Origin: an uncultured Chromatiaceae bacterium
GTDB lineage: Bacteria; Pseudomonadota; Gammaproteobacteria; Chromatiales; Chromatiaceae
NCBI GenBank assembly: GCA_937923175.1
Contig: CALALB010000023.1
Span: 1 to 64,000, forward strand
Length of the DNA: 64,000 nucleotides
Direction: 5' to 3'
Position numbers and translations under genes: made by a program. Each line of letters opens with the position of its first letter. Position 1 is the first letter of the stretch. The notes below the pieces were generated by a model. It was not told where the DNA came from. It saw only the letters and a list, made by a program, of their open reading frames with translations, and ran no database searches. Positions 1 through 11,310 of the stretch are shown here, in pieces.

Positions 1-1
1 C

Positions 2-139
2 GCGATCAACGATTACGTGGCCCATCACAACATAAACCCCAAACCGTTCATCTGGACCAAGAGCGCGCGCGACATCCTGCAAAAGGTCATTCGGGCCAAT
101 GCGCGCTTAAGTTCCAAACAGAACGCAACACTACACTAG
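2..139 (+). CDS. IS630-family transposase, C-terminal fragment (truncated by window edge)
   Basis: Frame 2 reads AINDYVAHHNINPKPFIWTKSARDILQKVIRANARLSSKQNATLH*, matching the typical IS630-type transposase C-terminus (NPKPFxWTKSAxDIL). Confidence 0.75.
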   Translation, partial: AINDYVAHHNINPKPFIWTKSARDILQKVIRANARLSSKQNATLH

Positions 140-160
140 GCGCGATCTGCAACCCGCCCG

Positions 161-197
161 TCACCCCGGCGAAAGCCGGGGTCCAGGAGCTCCTGGA
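161..197. repeat. REP-like palindromic element downstream of recC
   Basis: CCCCGGC-GAAA-GCCGGGG hairpin (164-181) followed by the perfect palindrome TCCAGGAGCTCCTGGA (182-197). Confidence 0.6.
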
Positions 198-211
198 TGC
201 TGCAGGAGGCT

Positions 212-3200
212 TTAGGCGCTATCCCGGAGAGCGGCATAGAGATCACCGTATAGCCGATCTGCCCAATCGGCAAAGGCGCCCCCAGACCAAAGGGCGGGGA
301 AATCGGGATAGCAGCGTCGGAGATGGCGGCCATTGGCCAGATCCTGGTCAACATAGGCCTTAGCCGCCTTGCGCCAGGCGGGATGGGTGTGCCAGTCGGC
401 CTCAGTGGGTTTGGCCTCATGCCGCGGGACCTGCTCGGGCCCTGGGACTCGATGCTCGCCGCCAGATTCGATCCAGGCCCGACTGGCGTGCAAGGCAACC
501 GGTAAGGGTCTATGCATCCCCTGCCACCAGGCATCCAGCAGGTTTTCCAGACTGTCCTGAGCCTGTTCGGAGGCTATGGGGGCAAGGGTCAGGGAAAACC
601 CGGGGGCCAGCAGCCGGGTCTCGACCGGCTCGCCGGCGAGCTGGGCCGCCAGATGGCGCAACCAGGTGCCGATGGCATGTTTCCAGAGTGATCCGCTGTT
701 TCTATCCAGCCTGCTGGCTGTGACCAGAATCTGACCTGCACCCTGTTTACCCCTGCGTCGATCAGAGAGGCTGTCCTCTAGGCTCAATCGGCCGGCTGGT
801 GTCTCAATCGCCAGCCGGATGGGGAGCGGCTGGGCGCTGATCTCTGGCCACTCGGCCAGGGCCGCTGACCAGTCCTCATAGAGCGCCTCGAGTTCAGCGG
901 CGATTTGCAGACCCATCGTCTCGCCCAAGGGTCCAGTCATCAGCTCACCCTGGGCCTGGAGCCTGGTGATGGCTGCGCGCAGGCAGGCGCAGAGCTTGGC
1001 ATGGCTCAGTTTGGGGACGAAACAGCGGTCAATCAGCAGATCCCTAAGACGCCAAGCAGCGAGTCCACTGAGGCTGAAGGGCTCGACATCCGGCGGTACA
1101 TCCTCAGGGTGGGGGGAGGGGACGTGCAGACGCTGTTTGAAGAGTGCATCGACTGGCGACTTGAGAAAGGCTTCAAGCCCGTCTAAACCGAGCGGTGTCT
1201 CTGGTAGCCAGGGGATCAGGGGCTCTGTGCCTGGAGCGCCAGGGGTGAGCCGTCTCGCCATGTCCCTCTCGCCGCCATTGTCTGTCCCCTCAGCCCCTTT
1301 TCCCATCCCGGCATCGACCTGGATCCGGAAAGACCCCCAGTCTGTGCTGATGAGCGAGGATTTCTGGACTTCGGCTTGCGCCGCAATGACGGATTGATGG
1401 TCTTCGCCCAGATGCCTTCCCTCCCCCCCATCTGCCGAGCACCATTCCTGGGCATAGGTGAAGATCTGGGGGAGGGGATTGGCAACAAAATAGGACCGGC
1501 TGAAGGGTTGGAGCGGATAGACCGTGGTCAGGGCATCGATGAGTCTTCCTGGGCGACCCTCTGGGAGACGCCAGCCTGCAGCGAGATGATCCCGCAATTG
1601 GGTGACCAAAACCGAGGGCTGACGGGGGCTGTTGTCGCGGCTGTCGCGGCCCACCCAGCCAATGACGAGCTTATCCCGTGCCGACAGCAGCGCCTCGAGG
1701 AAGAGATAGCGATCGTCGTCACGTCGCGAGCGGTCACCGGGGCGGTAGTCATCGGCCATGAGATCGAAATCAGAGCGCAAACGCTGGCGCGGGTAGTCCC
1801 CATCGTTAAGCCCGAGGATCCAGATTTGACGAAAAGGGATGGCGCGCATCGGCATCAGGGTCGCGAAATTGACCGCCCCGCTGACAAAATGCTGGTTGAG
1901 ATGGGTCTGGTCTAGACGCGGCAGGAATGAGGCGCAAAAGATTTCATAGGGCAGGGATTCGCCGGCCAGTCCGCCCTGGGCACAGTCGGCAGCCCAGTCG
2001 TCGAGCGCCTGCATGACCCGGCCCAGGGTCAGTGCATCTGCTTCGTTCGTCTCGACAAGGCAGTCGTCGATCAAGGCCCCCACCAGCCCTACCCAATCCG
2101 ATGGGGGATGCGGCTTGCTTAGAATGTCCCAATAATGCCGCAGACGGTCGAGCAACTCGGCCAGGGGCCCCACAAGCGCTGCCTCGAGCCCGCCAATGGC
2201 CTCATAGGGTTCGATCCCCCGCCAGGGTCCAGAGGCACCATTGGCAAAACCCAGCAGCAGCCGATCGAGACCAAAACGCCAGGTATGCTGGGTCAACCCT
2301 TCAGTGAATCCCAGGGCAGTGCGGTGCTCGCGATCCAGCCCCCAGCGGACATTGGCGCCCGCGATCCAATGGCGCAGGGTAGGAAGACTTGCGGCATCGA
2401 TCCCAAAGCGGGTGTGAAACGCAGGGATATCGAGCCAGTCTAGGACCTCGCTGACGGTCAGACGCGCCTGCGGTAGCCGGAGTAGACGTTCGAGACCGAT
2501 CAACAATGGATTGCGGCGGCGCTCGCTTTGATCGGCGATCCGGAAGGGGATATAGCGCCGATCATCCCGATCCAGGCGCCCGAAGACCGCCTGGATATGG
2601 GGCGCATAAACCCCGATGTCCGGCACCATCACCAGCACATCGCGCGGTTCCAGCGGCTGCTCAGTGGTCGCTGCCTGGTCCAGCTCGGCAAGCAGCCGAT
2701 CGTGCAGGATCTCGATCTCGCGTTGGGGATGATGGGCGATGATGAATTCGAGACTGCGATCGCGATCGGGATCGATGACGGTCGCCAATTCCTGACGTTC
2801 CTTGAGCGAGCGCAGCTCCAGGATGTCTTCCTGGAGCTGATGGAGCAGACAGTCTTGGCCAGGCGAGACAAACAGATCGATCCCGCCCTGTTTGCCCGCA
2901 AGCCCGCTGAAATGGGCCTCATAGCGGGTGCGTTCGTCGTGCGCATCGAGCAGACGGAGATAATCGCGTCCTTGTCGCCCCCAGGCGGCCAAGAGCGGGT
3001 GGCCATGGAGATGGAGGGTCTTTGCATCCAGATCCTTGGGCAGTTGGCGCGGCGGATGGCGCCGATAGGGGCCTCGAAACAGCTCGCGCCCTTCGATGAG
3101 ATCACCCCAATAGTGACGGCTGGGATTGAGCACAAACAACAGCACCTGGGAAACCGGCGCCAGCGCCTCTAGGACCTCTAGGGTTTGCTGGGGCAGGGCG

Positions 3201-4132
3201 GAGATCCCGAAGACGATCACCCGGCGCGGCAAGCGAGCGGCTCGAAAGCGCGGCCTCTGAGCGCGCGCCTCCTCCAGAAAAGCGCAATGGACCAGAGCGC
3301 GGCTCGACTGCGCCAGATCTGGCAAGCCGGGGGATACGGGCAGCTGCGGGCCTGCACCCCCTCCGGACGCCCTCAGCGGGTCGCCGGCAGATCCCCTAGG
3401 GGGTACGGGAGGGGATTGTTCCAGGATTGACCACTGATGGTTAGGTCCGGATGAGGGGGGGGCGCCTACTCCTGTCATCCCCCATGCGTTGCTCGACTCC
3501 AAAAGCGCCCTCCACAAAGCTGGCTGCCAGGCCAGATCCGGGGGCAACGCAGTCCGTTTGCCGTCAGCGCGAATCAGTATATCCTCGCCCCTTGCCCAGG
3601 CGGCCAGCCAATCGGCCCGATAGACCTGGTATTGGTCGAACAGATCGGCCAGATGTTCGGCCAGCGCATAGCGCCGGCGTGGATCTGAGCTCGATCCATC
3701 CGGATTGAGCAGGGTGCGCAGGGGCGCCAGCGCCTCCAGGCTGGGACCCTGTTCCACTCGCCGCCCTGGATCATCAAGCTGCGCGAGCAGGCGATAGATG
3801 CGCCACACCAGCGGACCTTTGTCGAAAGGCGAGGTCTCGGGGAGCTCGCCGAGCACGGCCCGATAGACCCGCCAGACGAAACGCGCCGGCAGCATGATAT
3901 CCAGCGCTGCCGCGATCCCCTGACTGCTGGCGAATCCCTCTCTACGCCCAGAGGCCAAGGCCAGCTTGAGCCACTGGCCAATCCCATTGCTCTGGACCAG
4001 GATGACCTCGTTTTCAAGCGGTTTGAGCGGATAGCGTCCCATCCAGGCCACCATGAGCGCCCGCAGCTCTTCCATTCGGTTACCCTGGATCAGCATGAAT
4101 CCGGTTGGCCAATCGCGCCTCGTCTCGTCCAT
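212..4132 (-). CDS. recC: Exodeoxyribonuclease V subunit gamma (RecC)
   Basis: 1306 aa; N-term MLIQGNRMEELRALMVAW...ENEVILVQSNGIGQWLKLALA and internal FRQIWILGLNDGDYPRQ are RecC signatures. ATG at 4096 is an alternative start. Confidence 0.93.
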   Translation of the reverse strand: MDETRRDWPTGFMLIQGNRMEELRALMVAWMGRYPLKPLENEVILVQSNGIGQWLKLALASGRREGFASSQGIAAALDIMLPARFVWRVYRAVLGELPETSPFDKGPLVWRIYRLLAQLDDPGRRVEQGPSLEALAPLRTLLNPDGSSSDPRRRYALAEHLADLFDQYQVYRADWLAAWARGEDILIRADGKRTALPPDLAWQPALWRALLESSNAWGMTGVGAPPSSGPNHQWSILEQSPPVPPRGSAGDPLRASGGGAGPQLPVSPGLPDLAQSSRALVHCAFLEEARAQRPRFRAARLPRRVIVFGISALPQQTLEVLEALAPVSQVLLFVLNPSRHYWGDLIEGRELFRGPYRRHPPRQLPKDLDAKTLHLHGHPLLAAWGRQGRDYLRLLDAHDERTRYEAHFSGLAGKQGGIDLFVSPGQDCLLHQLQEDILELRSLKERQELATVIDPDRDRSLEFIIAHHPQREIEILHDRLLAELDQAATTEQPLEPRDVLVMVPDIGVYAPHIQAVFGRLDRDDRRYIPFRIADQSERRRNPLLIGLERLLRLPQARLTVSEVLDWLDIPAFHTRFGIDAASLPTLRHWIAGANVRWGLDREHRTALGFTEGLTQHTWRFGLDRLLLGFANGASGPWRGIEPYEAIGGLEAALVGPLAELLDRLRHYWDILSKPHPPSDWVGLVGALIDDCLVETNEADALTLGRVMQALDDWAADCAQGGLAGESLPYEIFCASFLPRLDQTHLNQHFVSGAVNFATLMPMRAIPFRQIWILGLNDGDYPRQRLRSDFDLMADDYRPGDRSRRDDDRYLFLEALLSARDKLVIGWVGRDSRDNSPRQPSVLVTQLRDHLAAGWRLPEGRPGRLIDALTTVYPLQPFSRSYFVANPLPQIFTYAQEWCSADGGEGRHLGEDHQSVIAAQAEVQKSSLISTDWGSFRIQVDAGMGKGAEGTDNGGERDMARRLTPGAPGTEPLIPWLPETPLGLDGLEAFLKSPVDALFKQRLHVPSPHPEDVPPDVEPFSLSGLAAWRLRDLLIDRCFVPKLSHAKLCACLRAAITRLQAQGELMTGPLGETMGLQIAAELEALYEDWSAALAEWPEISAQPLPIRLAIETPAGRLSLEDSLSDRRRGKQGAGQILVTASRLDRNSGSLWKHAIGTWLRHLAAQLAGEPVETRLLAPGFSLTLAPIASEQAQDSLENLLDAWWQGMHRPLPVALHASRAWIESGGEHRVPGPEQVPRHEAKPTEADWHTHPAWRKAAKAYVDQDLANGRHLRRCYPDFPALWSGGAFADWADRLYGDLYAALRDSA

Positions 4133-4451
4133 CGCATTGTCCTGCAGGGATTGAGCCTAGGTTGTGCCCAAGGTGTCTTGAAAAACCAGGATGGATCATT
4201 CTGCCGTCAGCCGGGATTCAGAATCCAGTAAACCGCCAGTAGCAGGTCTTGTTGGGATGGCTTGGCCAGACCTACCTAGGATCGGGCTGGCTGCTGGGAT
4301 TTTTATGTAGGATAACCGGGTGGGGAAGGCCGGGGCTGGGCCTGGAGCAAGGACCTCAATATCCGGCATCGTCCGCTTCCCAACCCTGTTTAGACCATGC
4401 ACCTGGATCCTGAACCCTCCTGAACACCTGCTTGCACTGAGCGGATCCTTC

Positions 4452-5108
4452 ATGAAAAGGTACATCACCCTGCCAGCGACGGATTGGCAGTCTGTCGAGG
4501 ATCGCTTGTCACTCGGTTTGACGGCGCTGGGTTTACCAGCCACAGACAAACAGCGCGCCTGTCTGATCGATCTACTCAAGCTGCTTGTGCGCTGGAATCG
4601 TGTTTATAGCCTCACGGCAGTCCGCGATCCGCTCGAAATGGTCGCTCGCCACCTGCTCGACAGCCTGGCGGTTGCCCCCTTTCTATTCGGCCCCAGGGTG
4701 CTTGATGTTGGCACGGGTGCGGGGTTACCGGGCCTGCCGCTGGCCATCCTGATGCCGGAGCGGCGTTTCTGGCTGCTCGATAGCAATGGCAAGAAGATCC
4801 GTTTTGTGCGTCAGGCGAGCCTTGATCTGGGTTTGCCCAATGTCGAACCGGTTCTTGCCCGGATCGAGATATATCAAACAGGGGAAAAATTCAGTACCAT
4901 TATCAGCCGCGCGGTGGCAGTCAAGGATGTCTTGCCTGCCTTCCATCGCAACCTCAGCGCGCAGTCGGGCCGGTTGTTGCTCATGAAAGGCCAGCTGGAT
5001 GAATCCGTAGATGAACTGATAAAGGCAGGATATGCGCCGATCATCCATCCGCTGCAGGTCCCTTTTTTGCAGGCGCCGCGCCATCTGATTGAACTCAGGA
5101 GCGCTTGA
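4452..5108 (+). CDS. rsmG: 16S rRNA (guanine(527)-N(7))-methyltransferase RsmG
   Basis: LLKLLVRWNRVYSLTAVRDPLEMVARHLLDSLAVAPFL...VLDVGTGAGLPGLPLAI is diagnostic; in-frame ATG at 4452 preferred over 4320. Confidence 0.93.
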   Translation: MKRYITLPATDWQSVEDRLSLGLTALGLPATDKQRACLIDLLKLLVRWNRVYSLTAVRDPLEMVARHLLDSLAVAPFLFGPRVLDVGTGAGLPGLPLAILMPERRFWLLDSNGKKIRFVRQASLDLGLPNVEPVLARIEIYQTGEKFSTIISRAVAVKDVLPAFHRNLSAQSGRLLLMKGQLDESVDELIKAGYAPIIHPLQVPFLQAPRHLIELRSA

Positions 5109-5115
5109 TTCGGGC

Positions 5116-5904
5116 ATGGCCACTCTGATTGCGATCGCCAACCAAAAGGGTGGGGTGGGTAAGACCACGACCGCAGTCAATCTCGCCGCTGCTCTGGCCT
5201 ATCTGCGCCGGCGCGTGCTTTTGATCGATCTCGATCCCCAGGGCAATGCGACCATGGGTTGTGGGGTCGATAAATATGGTCTGACCCAGACGACCTGCGA
5301 TCTCCTGTTAAACGAGGTCCCCTTTGCCCAATGTCTACAGCGCGTCCCCGAACCCGCGCCTGGCTTCGACCTGTTGCCGGCCAATGCAGATCTGACCGCC
5401 GCCGAGGTAGGGTTATTAGAACTCCCCGAGCGCGAGCGACGTCTTGGCCGACTCTTGGCCGACGCAGTCGGGGCCTATGAGTGGGTCATCATCGATTGCC
5501 CGCCCTCACTCAATATGCTGACCCTCAATGCCCTGGTCGCAGCGCAGGCCGTACTGATCCCGATCCAGTGCGAATACTATGCGCTCGAGGGTCTCTCGGC
5601 CTTGCTCGAAACCATCGAACAGGTGCGCGACAGCCGTAATCCAGGCCTTTATATCGCTGGCATCCTGCGCACCATGCATGACCCGCGCAATAATCTCGCC
5701 AATCAGGTCTCGGCCCAGCTCGTCGCCCATTTCAAGGACCAGGTCTATCACACCATCATCCCGCGCAATGTGCGGGTGGCCGAGGCGCCTAGCCATGGTC
5801 AATCCGTTCTGCTCTATGATCCCCAATCGCGCGGTGCCTTGGCCTATCTGGCCTTGGCCAGCGAGGTCTTGCGCCGGCATGAAAAACGCCGTCAGGCAGC
5901 CTAA
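5116..5904 (+). CDS. parA: Chromosome partitioning ATPase ParA (Soj)
   Basis: IAIANQKGGVGKTTTAVNLAAAL deviant Walker A; followed by parB. Confidence 0.95.
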   Translation: MATLIAIANQKGGVGKTTTAVNLAAALAYLRRRVLLIDLDPQGNATMGCGVDKYGLTQTTCDLLLNEVPFAQCLQRVPEPAPGFDLLPANADLTAAEVGLLELPERERRLGRLLADAVGAYEWVIIDCPPSLNMLTLNALVAAQAVLIPIQCEYYALEGLSALLETIEQVRDSRNPGLYIAGILRTMHDPRNNLANQVSAQLVAHFKDQVYHTIIPRNVRVAEAPSHGQSVLLYDPQSRGALAYLALASEVLRRHEKRRQAA

Positions 5905-5912
5905 TCGACCTC

Positions 5913-6848
5913 ATGGATACGACTGAACCCAAAGGCTCGGTTCGCCGACGCGGTCTTGGGCGTGGGCTGGATGCACTCCTGGGGGCGGCCAAGCTACCGC
6001 ATGCGCGCACCAGCCCTGATGACCGGGCAATGGGTGTCAGCGTCTCCAACCCGGATCTCGTGCGCTCCATCCCTCTTGAGCAGATCCAACGCGGTCGCTA
6101 TCAGCCGCGGCGCACCTTCGACCCTCAGGCGCTCGAGGAGCTGGCCGATTCTATCCGCGTCCAGGGCATACTCCAGCCAATCGTGGTACGCCCCCTGGCC
6201 GAGCCGGCCGCAAGCGGGGTGCGCTATGAGATCATCGCCGGCGAACGGCGCTGGCGTGCCGCCCAATTGATCGGTTTGACCGAAATCCCAGCCGTAGTGC
6301 GGCGAGTCGATGAACGCACGGCCCTGGCGATCGCCCTGATCGAGAATATCCAGCGCGCTGCCTTGAATCCCTTGGAAGAGGCCGAGGCGCTGGCGCGGCT
6401 GGTCTCTGAGTTTGAACTCACCCATCAAGAGGTCGCCGAGGCGGTAGGCCGATCGCGCGCGGCCGTGACCAATGCCTTGCGTCTTCTGGATCTGCAACCT
6501 GAGGTCAAGACGCTTTTGGCATCAGGACGCATTGAGATGGGGCATGCCCGCGCCCTGCTCGGACTGAAGGACTCCCTGCAAACTCAGGTCGCTCAGCAGG
6601 TGGCCGAGGCTGGACTATCGGTGCGGGCGACCGAGCGTCTCGTGCGTCGGTTGCAGCAATCCGACTGCAAGCAAACGAGGACATCGGCCGTCTTGGAGGA
6701 CCCCGATATTTGCCGTCTCCAGGCCGATCTAACCGAGCGTCTCGGCGCCCGGGTCCAGATCCGGCATCAGCGCAATGGCCGGGGGACCCTAGTCATCGCC
6801 TATGAGAGCCTGGATGAACTGGATGGCATCCTAGCCCGGCTTCGTTAG
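5913..6848 (+). CDS. parB: Chromosome partitioning protein ParB (Spo0J)
   Basis: RRGLGRGLDALLG N-term; IPLEQIQRGRYQPRR; YEIIAGERRWRAAQLIGL; ENIQRAALNPLEEAEA. Confidence 0.95.
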   Translation: MDTTEPKGSVRRRGLGRGLDALLGAAKLPHARTSPDDRAMGVSVSNPDLVRSIPLEQIQRGRYQPRRTFDPQALEELADSIRVQGILQPIVVRPLAEPAASGVRYEIIAGERRWRAAQLIGLTEIPAVVRRVDERTALAIALIENIQRAALNPLEEAEALARLVSEFELTHQEVAEAVGRSRAAVTNALRLLDLQPEVKTLLASGRIEMGHARALLGLKDSLQTQVAQQVAEAGLSVRATERLVRRLQQSDCKQTRTSAVLEDPDICRLQADLTERLGARVQIRHQRNGRGTLVIAYESLDELDGILARLR

Positions 6849-6861
6849 TGTGGTCTTGGCG

Positions 6862-6890
6862 TTGACCCTATATTCGCGGCTATTTATAAT
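6862..6890 (+). promoter_or_regulatory. Predicted sigma70-type promoter for the atp operon
   Basis: TTGACC (6862-6867), 17-bp spacer, TATAAT (6885-6890), 40 bp upstream of atpI. Confidence 0.65.
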
Positions 6891-6929
6891 CTTCGGGATT
6901 GCGAGTGCCGATACACTTGCGTTGCTCCA

Positions 6930-7304
6930 ATGCAACGACCGAACGCGCCTCAGGTCGGATCCATTCTGGGCTTACAGTTGATCATCGGCCTGAGTTTAGC
7001 CGTTATCACCCTGCCGTTCGGAAGTCCAGTTGCGATCTCAGTCCTCGTCGGGGCCGGAACGTGCTGGCTGGCAAATACTGGACTAGCCGCCTGGATTCTG
7101 CGCGCGTATCGCGCCCAGGCGCCGGAGCGGTTGGTTGCACGTTTTTATCTGGCAGAGCTGGGCAAACTTGTCTTGGTCCTCGCGCTTTTTGCCGCAGCAT
7201 GGACCTTTTATAGCGAACTGAATATCCCGGCTGTGCTCGTTGCCTATGTCTTGGTCCAGGTGATCCCGACCCTGATAGTTGCGCAGGGTGATCGCATGAT
7301 GTAG
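6930..7304 (+). CDS. atpI: ATP synthase subunit I
   Basis: Small hydrophobic protein immediately upstream of atpB; AtpI-like profile. Confidence 0.8.
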   Translation: MQRPNAPQVGSILGLQLIIGLSLAVITLPFGSPVAISVLVGAGTCWLANTGLAAWILRAYRAQAPERLVARFYLAELGKLVLVLALFAAAWTFYSELNIPAVLVAYVLVQVIPTLIVAQGDRMM

Positions 7305-7315
7305 TTGAGAGATGA

Positions 7316-8531
<1,216 letters not shown>

Positions 8532-8600
8532 GGGGCGCAGCCGGGTCTGGATCTTAGACCCTGGTCTGGGTTCATCCCGAAGAGGTCTTCAGGCAACGCC

Positions 8601-9071
8601 ATGAACATCAATCTGACGCTTTTTGCCCAGATGATCACCTTTGCGGTGTTCGTCTGGTTTTGCATGCGATATATCTGGCCACCCATCATAAAGGCACTGG
8701 CTGAACGCAAGGCCAAGATCGCCGAGGGACTCGCCGCCGCGGAACGCGGTCATCAGGAGCGGTTGCTCGGCGAGCAGCGCGCCCTGGAGCTGATCCGTGA
8801 GGCCAAGTCCAGTGCGGCTGAGATCGTCGGTCAGGCGCAAAAGCGTGCCGCCGAGATCATCGAAGAGGCGAAGTTGGATGCGCGCGCTGAGGGCGACCGG
8901 CTGCTGGCCGCTGCCCGCGCCGAGATCGAGCGCGAGACCAATCGGACGCGGGAAGAACTGCGCGAGAAGGTGGCGCTGCTTGCGATCGCCGCTGCCGAAA
9001 AGATCCTGCAAAAGGAGATCGATCTTGCGGACCATCGCGCCCTCGTTGAGGACTTTGCCAAGCAGCTCTGA
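8601..9071 (+). CDS. atpF: F0F1 ATP synthase subunit B
   Basis: MNINLTLFAQMITFAVFVWFCMRYIWPPIIKALAERKAKIAEGLAAAERG. Confidence 0.96.
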   Translation: MNINLTLFAQMITFAVFVWFCMRYIWPPIIKALAERKAKIAEGLAAAERGHQERLLGEQRALELIREAKSSAAEIVGQAQKRAAEIIEEAKLDARAEGDRLLAAARAEIERETNRTREELREKVALLAIAAAEKILQKEIDLADHRALVEDFAKQL

Positions 9072-9080
9072 GTGAAGATT

Positions 9081-9620
9081 ATGGCCGGAGAACTTACCAC
9101 CATCGCGCGCCCCTATGCCAAGGCGGCCTTCGAACATGCCAAGGAAACCGGTCAGATCGATCGCTGGTCGGCAGCCTTGGGTCTTTTGGCTGTGCTCACC
9201 TCAGATCCGCAGATCGCTGCCCAGATCAACAATCCAACCGTACCGCGTGAGCGGCTCTGCGAGTTGCTGCTCGATCTTGGCGGCGAGACATTAGGGTCTG
9301 GGCCGGCCAATCTGGTACGCCTGCTCGCTGCCAAGGGTCGCCTGGCCGCCATCCCCGAGATCGCACGTCTCTTTGAGGAGCAGCGGATTGCCGACCAAGG
9401 GGTGCGCCAGGTCCTGGTGCGCACCGCTTTCGCCATCGATGAGACGCAACGCGAAACCCTGGCTGCGGCCTTGGCAAGGCGTTTTGGCAGCCAGGTCGAT
9501 CTCAGATTCGAGATCGATGAGGGGCTTTTAGGGGGGGTTGAGGTACGTTCCGGCGACCTGGTGATCGATCACTCTGTGCGCGGCAGGATCAAGCAACTGG
9601 CAAACGCCCTGCAATTTTGA
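9081..9620 (+). CDS. atpH: F0F1 ATP synthase subunit delta
   Basis: ELTTIARPYAKAAFEHA...; operon position. ATG at 9081. Confidence 0.95.
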   Translation: MAGELTTIARPYAKAAFEHAKETGQIDRWSAALGLLAVLTSDPQIAAQINNPTVPRERLCELLLDLGGETLGSGPANLVRLLAAKGRLAAIPEIARLFEEQRIADQGVRQVLVRTAFAIDETQRETLAAALARRFGSQVDLRFEIDEGLLGGVEVRSGDLVIDHSVRGRIKQLANALQF

Positions 9621-9635
9621 ACACTGGATACGGCC

Positions 9636-11177
9636 ATGCAACTGAATCCATCCGAGATCAGCGATCTCATTAAACAGAAGATCGAGCAGTTCGAGCTTCA
9701 GACCGAGGCCCGCACCGAGGGGACGATCGTCAGCCTCACCGACGGGATCGTGCGCATCCATGGGCTCTCTGAGGCTAAGTACTATGAGATGCTCGAGTTC
9801 CCGGGCAATACCTATGGCCTGGCATTGAACCTGGAGCGCGATTCGGTCGGCGCCGTGGTGCTCGGCGACTATACGCATCTTTCCGAGGGCGACTGGGTGC
9901 GCTGCACTGGGCGCGTCCTAGAGGTACCCGTCGGGGAGGGGCTCTTGGGACGGGTCGTTGACGCCTTGGGGCGTCCGATCGATGGTAAAGGACCTATCCA
10001 AGCCGCTGGGACCTCCCCGATTGAAAAGGTCGCGCCTGGGGTGATTACCCGGCAATCGGTCAGCCAGCCCTTGCAGACGGGTTTGAAGGCCATCGATACC
10101 ATGGTGCCCATCGGTCGTGGCCAGCGCGAGTTGATCATCGGCGATCGTCAGACCGGTAAGACCGCCGTGGCCATCGATACCATCATCAATCAAAAGGGTA
10201 CCGGCGTAAAATGCATCTATGTCGCCGTGGGGCAAAAAAACTCCTCGGTGGCGGCCATCGTCCGTAAGCTTGAGGAACATGGGGCGATGGAGCATACCAT
10301 TGTGGTTTCAGCCCCAGCCGCTGATTCGGCAGCGATGCAATTCATCGCCCCCTATGCCGGCTGTACTATGGGCGAGTATTTTCGTGACCAGGGCGAGGAT
10401 GCACTCATCGTTTATGACGACCTGACCAAGCAGGCCTGGGCCTATCGGCAGGTGTCGCTTTTGCTCAGGCGCCCCCCGGGGCGTGAGGCCTATCCAGGCG
10501 ATATCTTTTATCTGCATTCCCGTTTGCTTGAACGCGCCGCGCGGGTCAATGCCGATTATGTCGAGAAGATCACGGGCGGCAAGGTCAAGGGCAAGACGGG
10601 TTCGCTGACCGCGCTTCCGATCATCGAGACCCAGGCGGGCGACGTCTCGGCCTTTGTCCCGACCAATGTGATCTCGATCACCGATGGACAGATCTTTCTA
10701 GAGACCAATCTGTTCAATGCCGGTATCCGCCCAGCAATCAATGCAGGTCTATCGGTCTCGCGCGTCGGCGGTGCGGCCCAAACCAAGATCATGAAGAAAT
10801 TGGGTGGTGGGATCCGCCTTGCCCTTGCCCAATACCGTGAACTTGCGGCCTTCTCGCAATTTGCCTCTGACCTTGACGAGGCCACCCGCAAACAACTCCA
10901 GCGCGGCGAGCGGGTCACCGAGCTGATGAAACAGACCCAGTATTCGCCGATGAGTGTCGCCCAGATGGCAGTCTCCTTGTTTGCGGCCAACGAGGGTTAT
11001 CTCGATGATGTCGAGGTCAAGAAGGTCGTCGATTTTGAGCGCGCCCTCCAGACCTATATGAAATCCGCGCACGCCGATCTATTGGCCAAGATCGATGCAA
11101 CCGGCGACTATAACGACGATATCGCCCGGGCCTTGCATGCTGCAATCAAGGACTTCAAGACCAATAACACCTGGTAA
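9636..11177 (+). CDS. atpA: F0F1 ATP synthase subunit alpha
   Basis: [19 protein letters not shown]; full-length 513 aa. Confidence 0.98.
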   Translation: MQLNPSEISDLIKQKIEQFELQTEARTEGTIVSLTDGIVRIHGLSEAKYYEMLEFPGNTYGLALNLERDSVGAVVLGDYTHLSEGDWVRCTGRVLEVPVGEGLLGRVVDALGRPIDGKGPIQAAGTSPIEKVAPGVITRQSVSQPLQTGLKAIDTMVPIGRGQRELIIGDRQTGKTAVAIDTIINQKGTGVKCIYVAVGQKNSSVAAIVRKLEEHGAMEHTIVVSAPAADSAAMQFIAPYAGCTMGEYFRDQGEDALIVYDDLTKQAWAYRQVSLLLRRPPGREAYPGDIFYLHSRLLERAARVNADYVEKITGGKVKGKTGSLTALPIIETQAGDVSAFVPTNVISITDGQIFLETNLFNAGIRPAINAGLSVSRVGGAAQTKIMKKLGGGIRLALAQYRELAAFSQFASDLDEATRKQLQRGERVTELMKQTQYSPMSVAQMAVSLFAANEGYLDDVEVKKVVDFERALQTYMKSAHADLLAKIDATGDYNDDIARALHAAIKDFKTNNTW

Positions 11178-11310
11178 CTAGCCATTGGCGACCAGTCTTT
11201 AGTCAAAACGAGAGGGACAGGGGTTGGGAGGCAGGGTTCCGACTTCGGTGGGGCCTGCCAAGCACTTGTCGATTGACTAGCGGCTGGGCGCTGCAGGCGG
11301 GGAGCGATAG

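Noticed and set aside
1376-1915. 179-aa + strand ORF and other ORFs opposite recC
   Set aside because: Antisense shadows of the recC reading frame in GC-rich DNA; no recognisable domains.
5089-6930. parS centromere sites (TGTTNCACGTGAAACA-like) near parAB
   Set aside because: No convincing match noticed by eye; a motif search across the whole genome would be needed.
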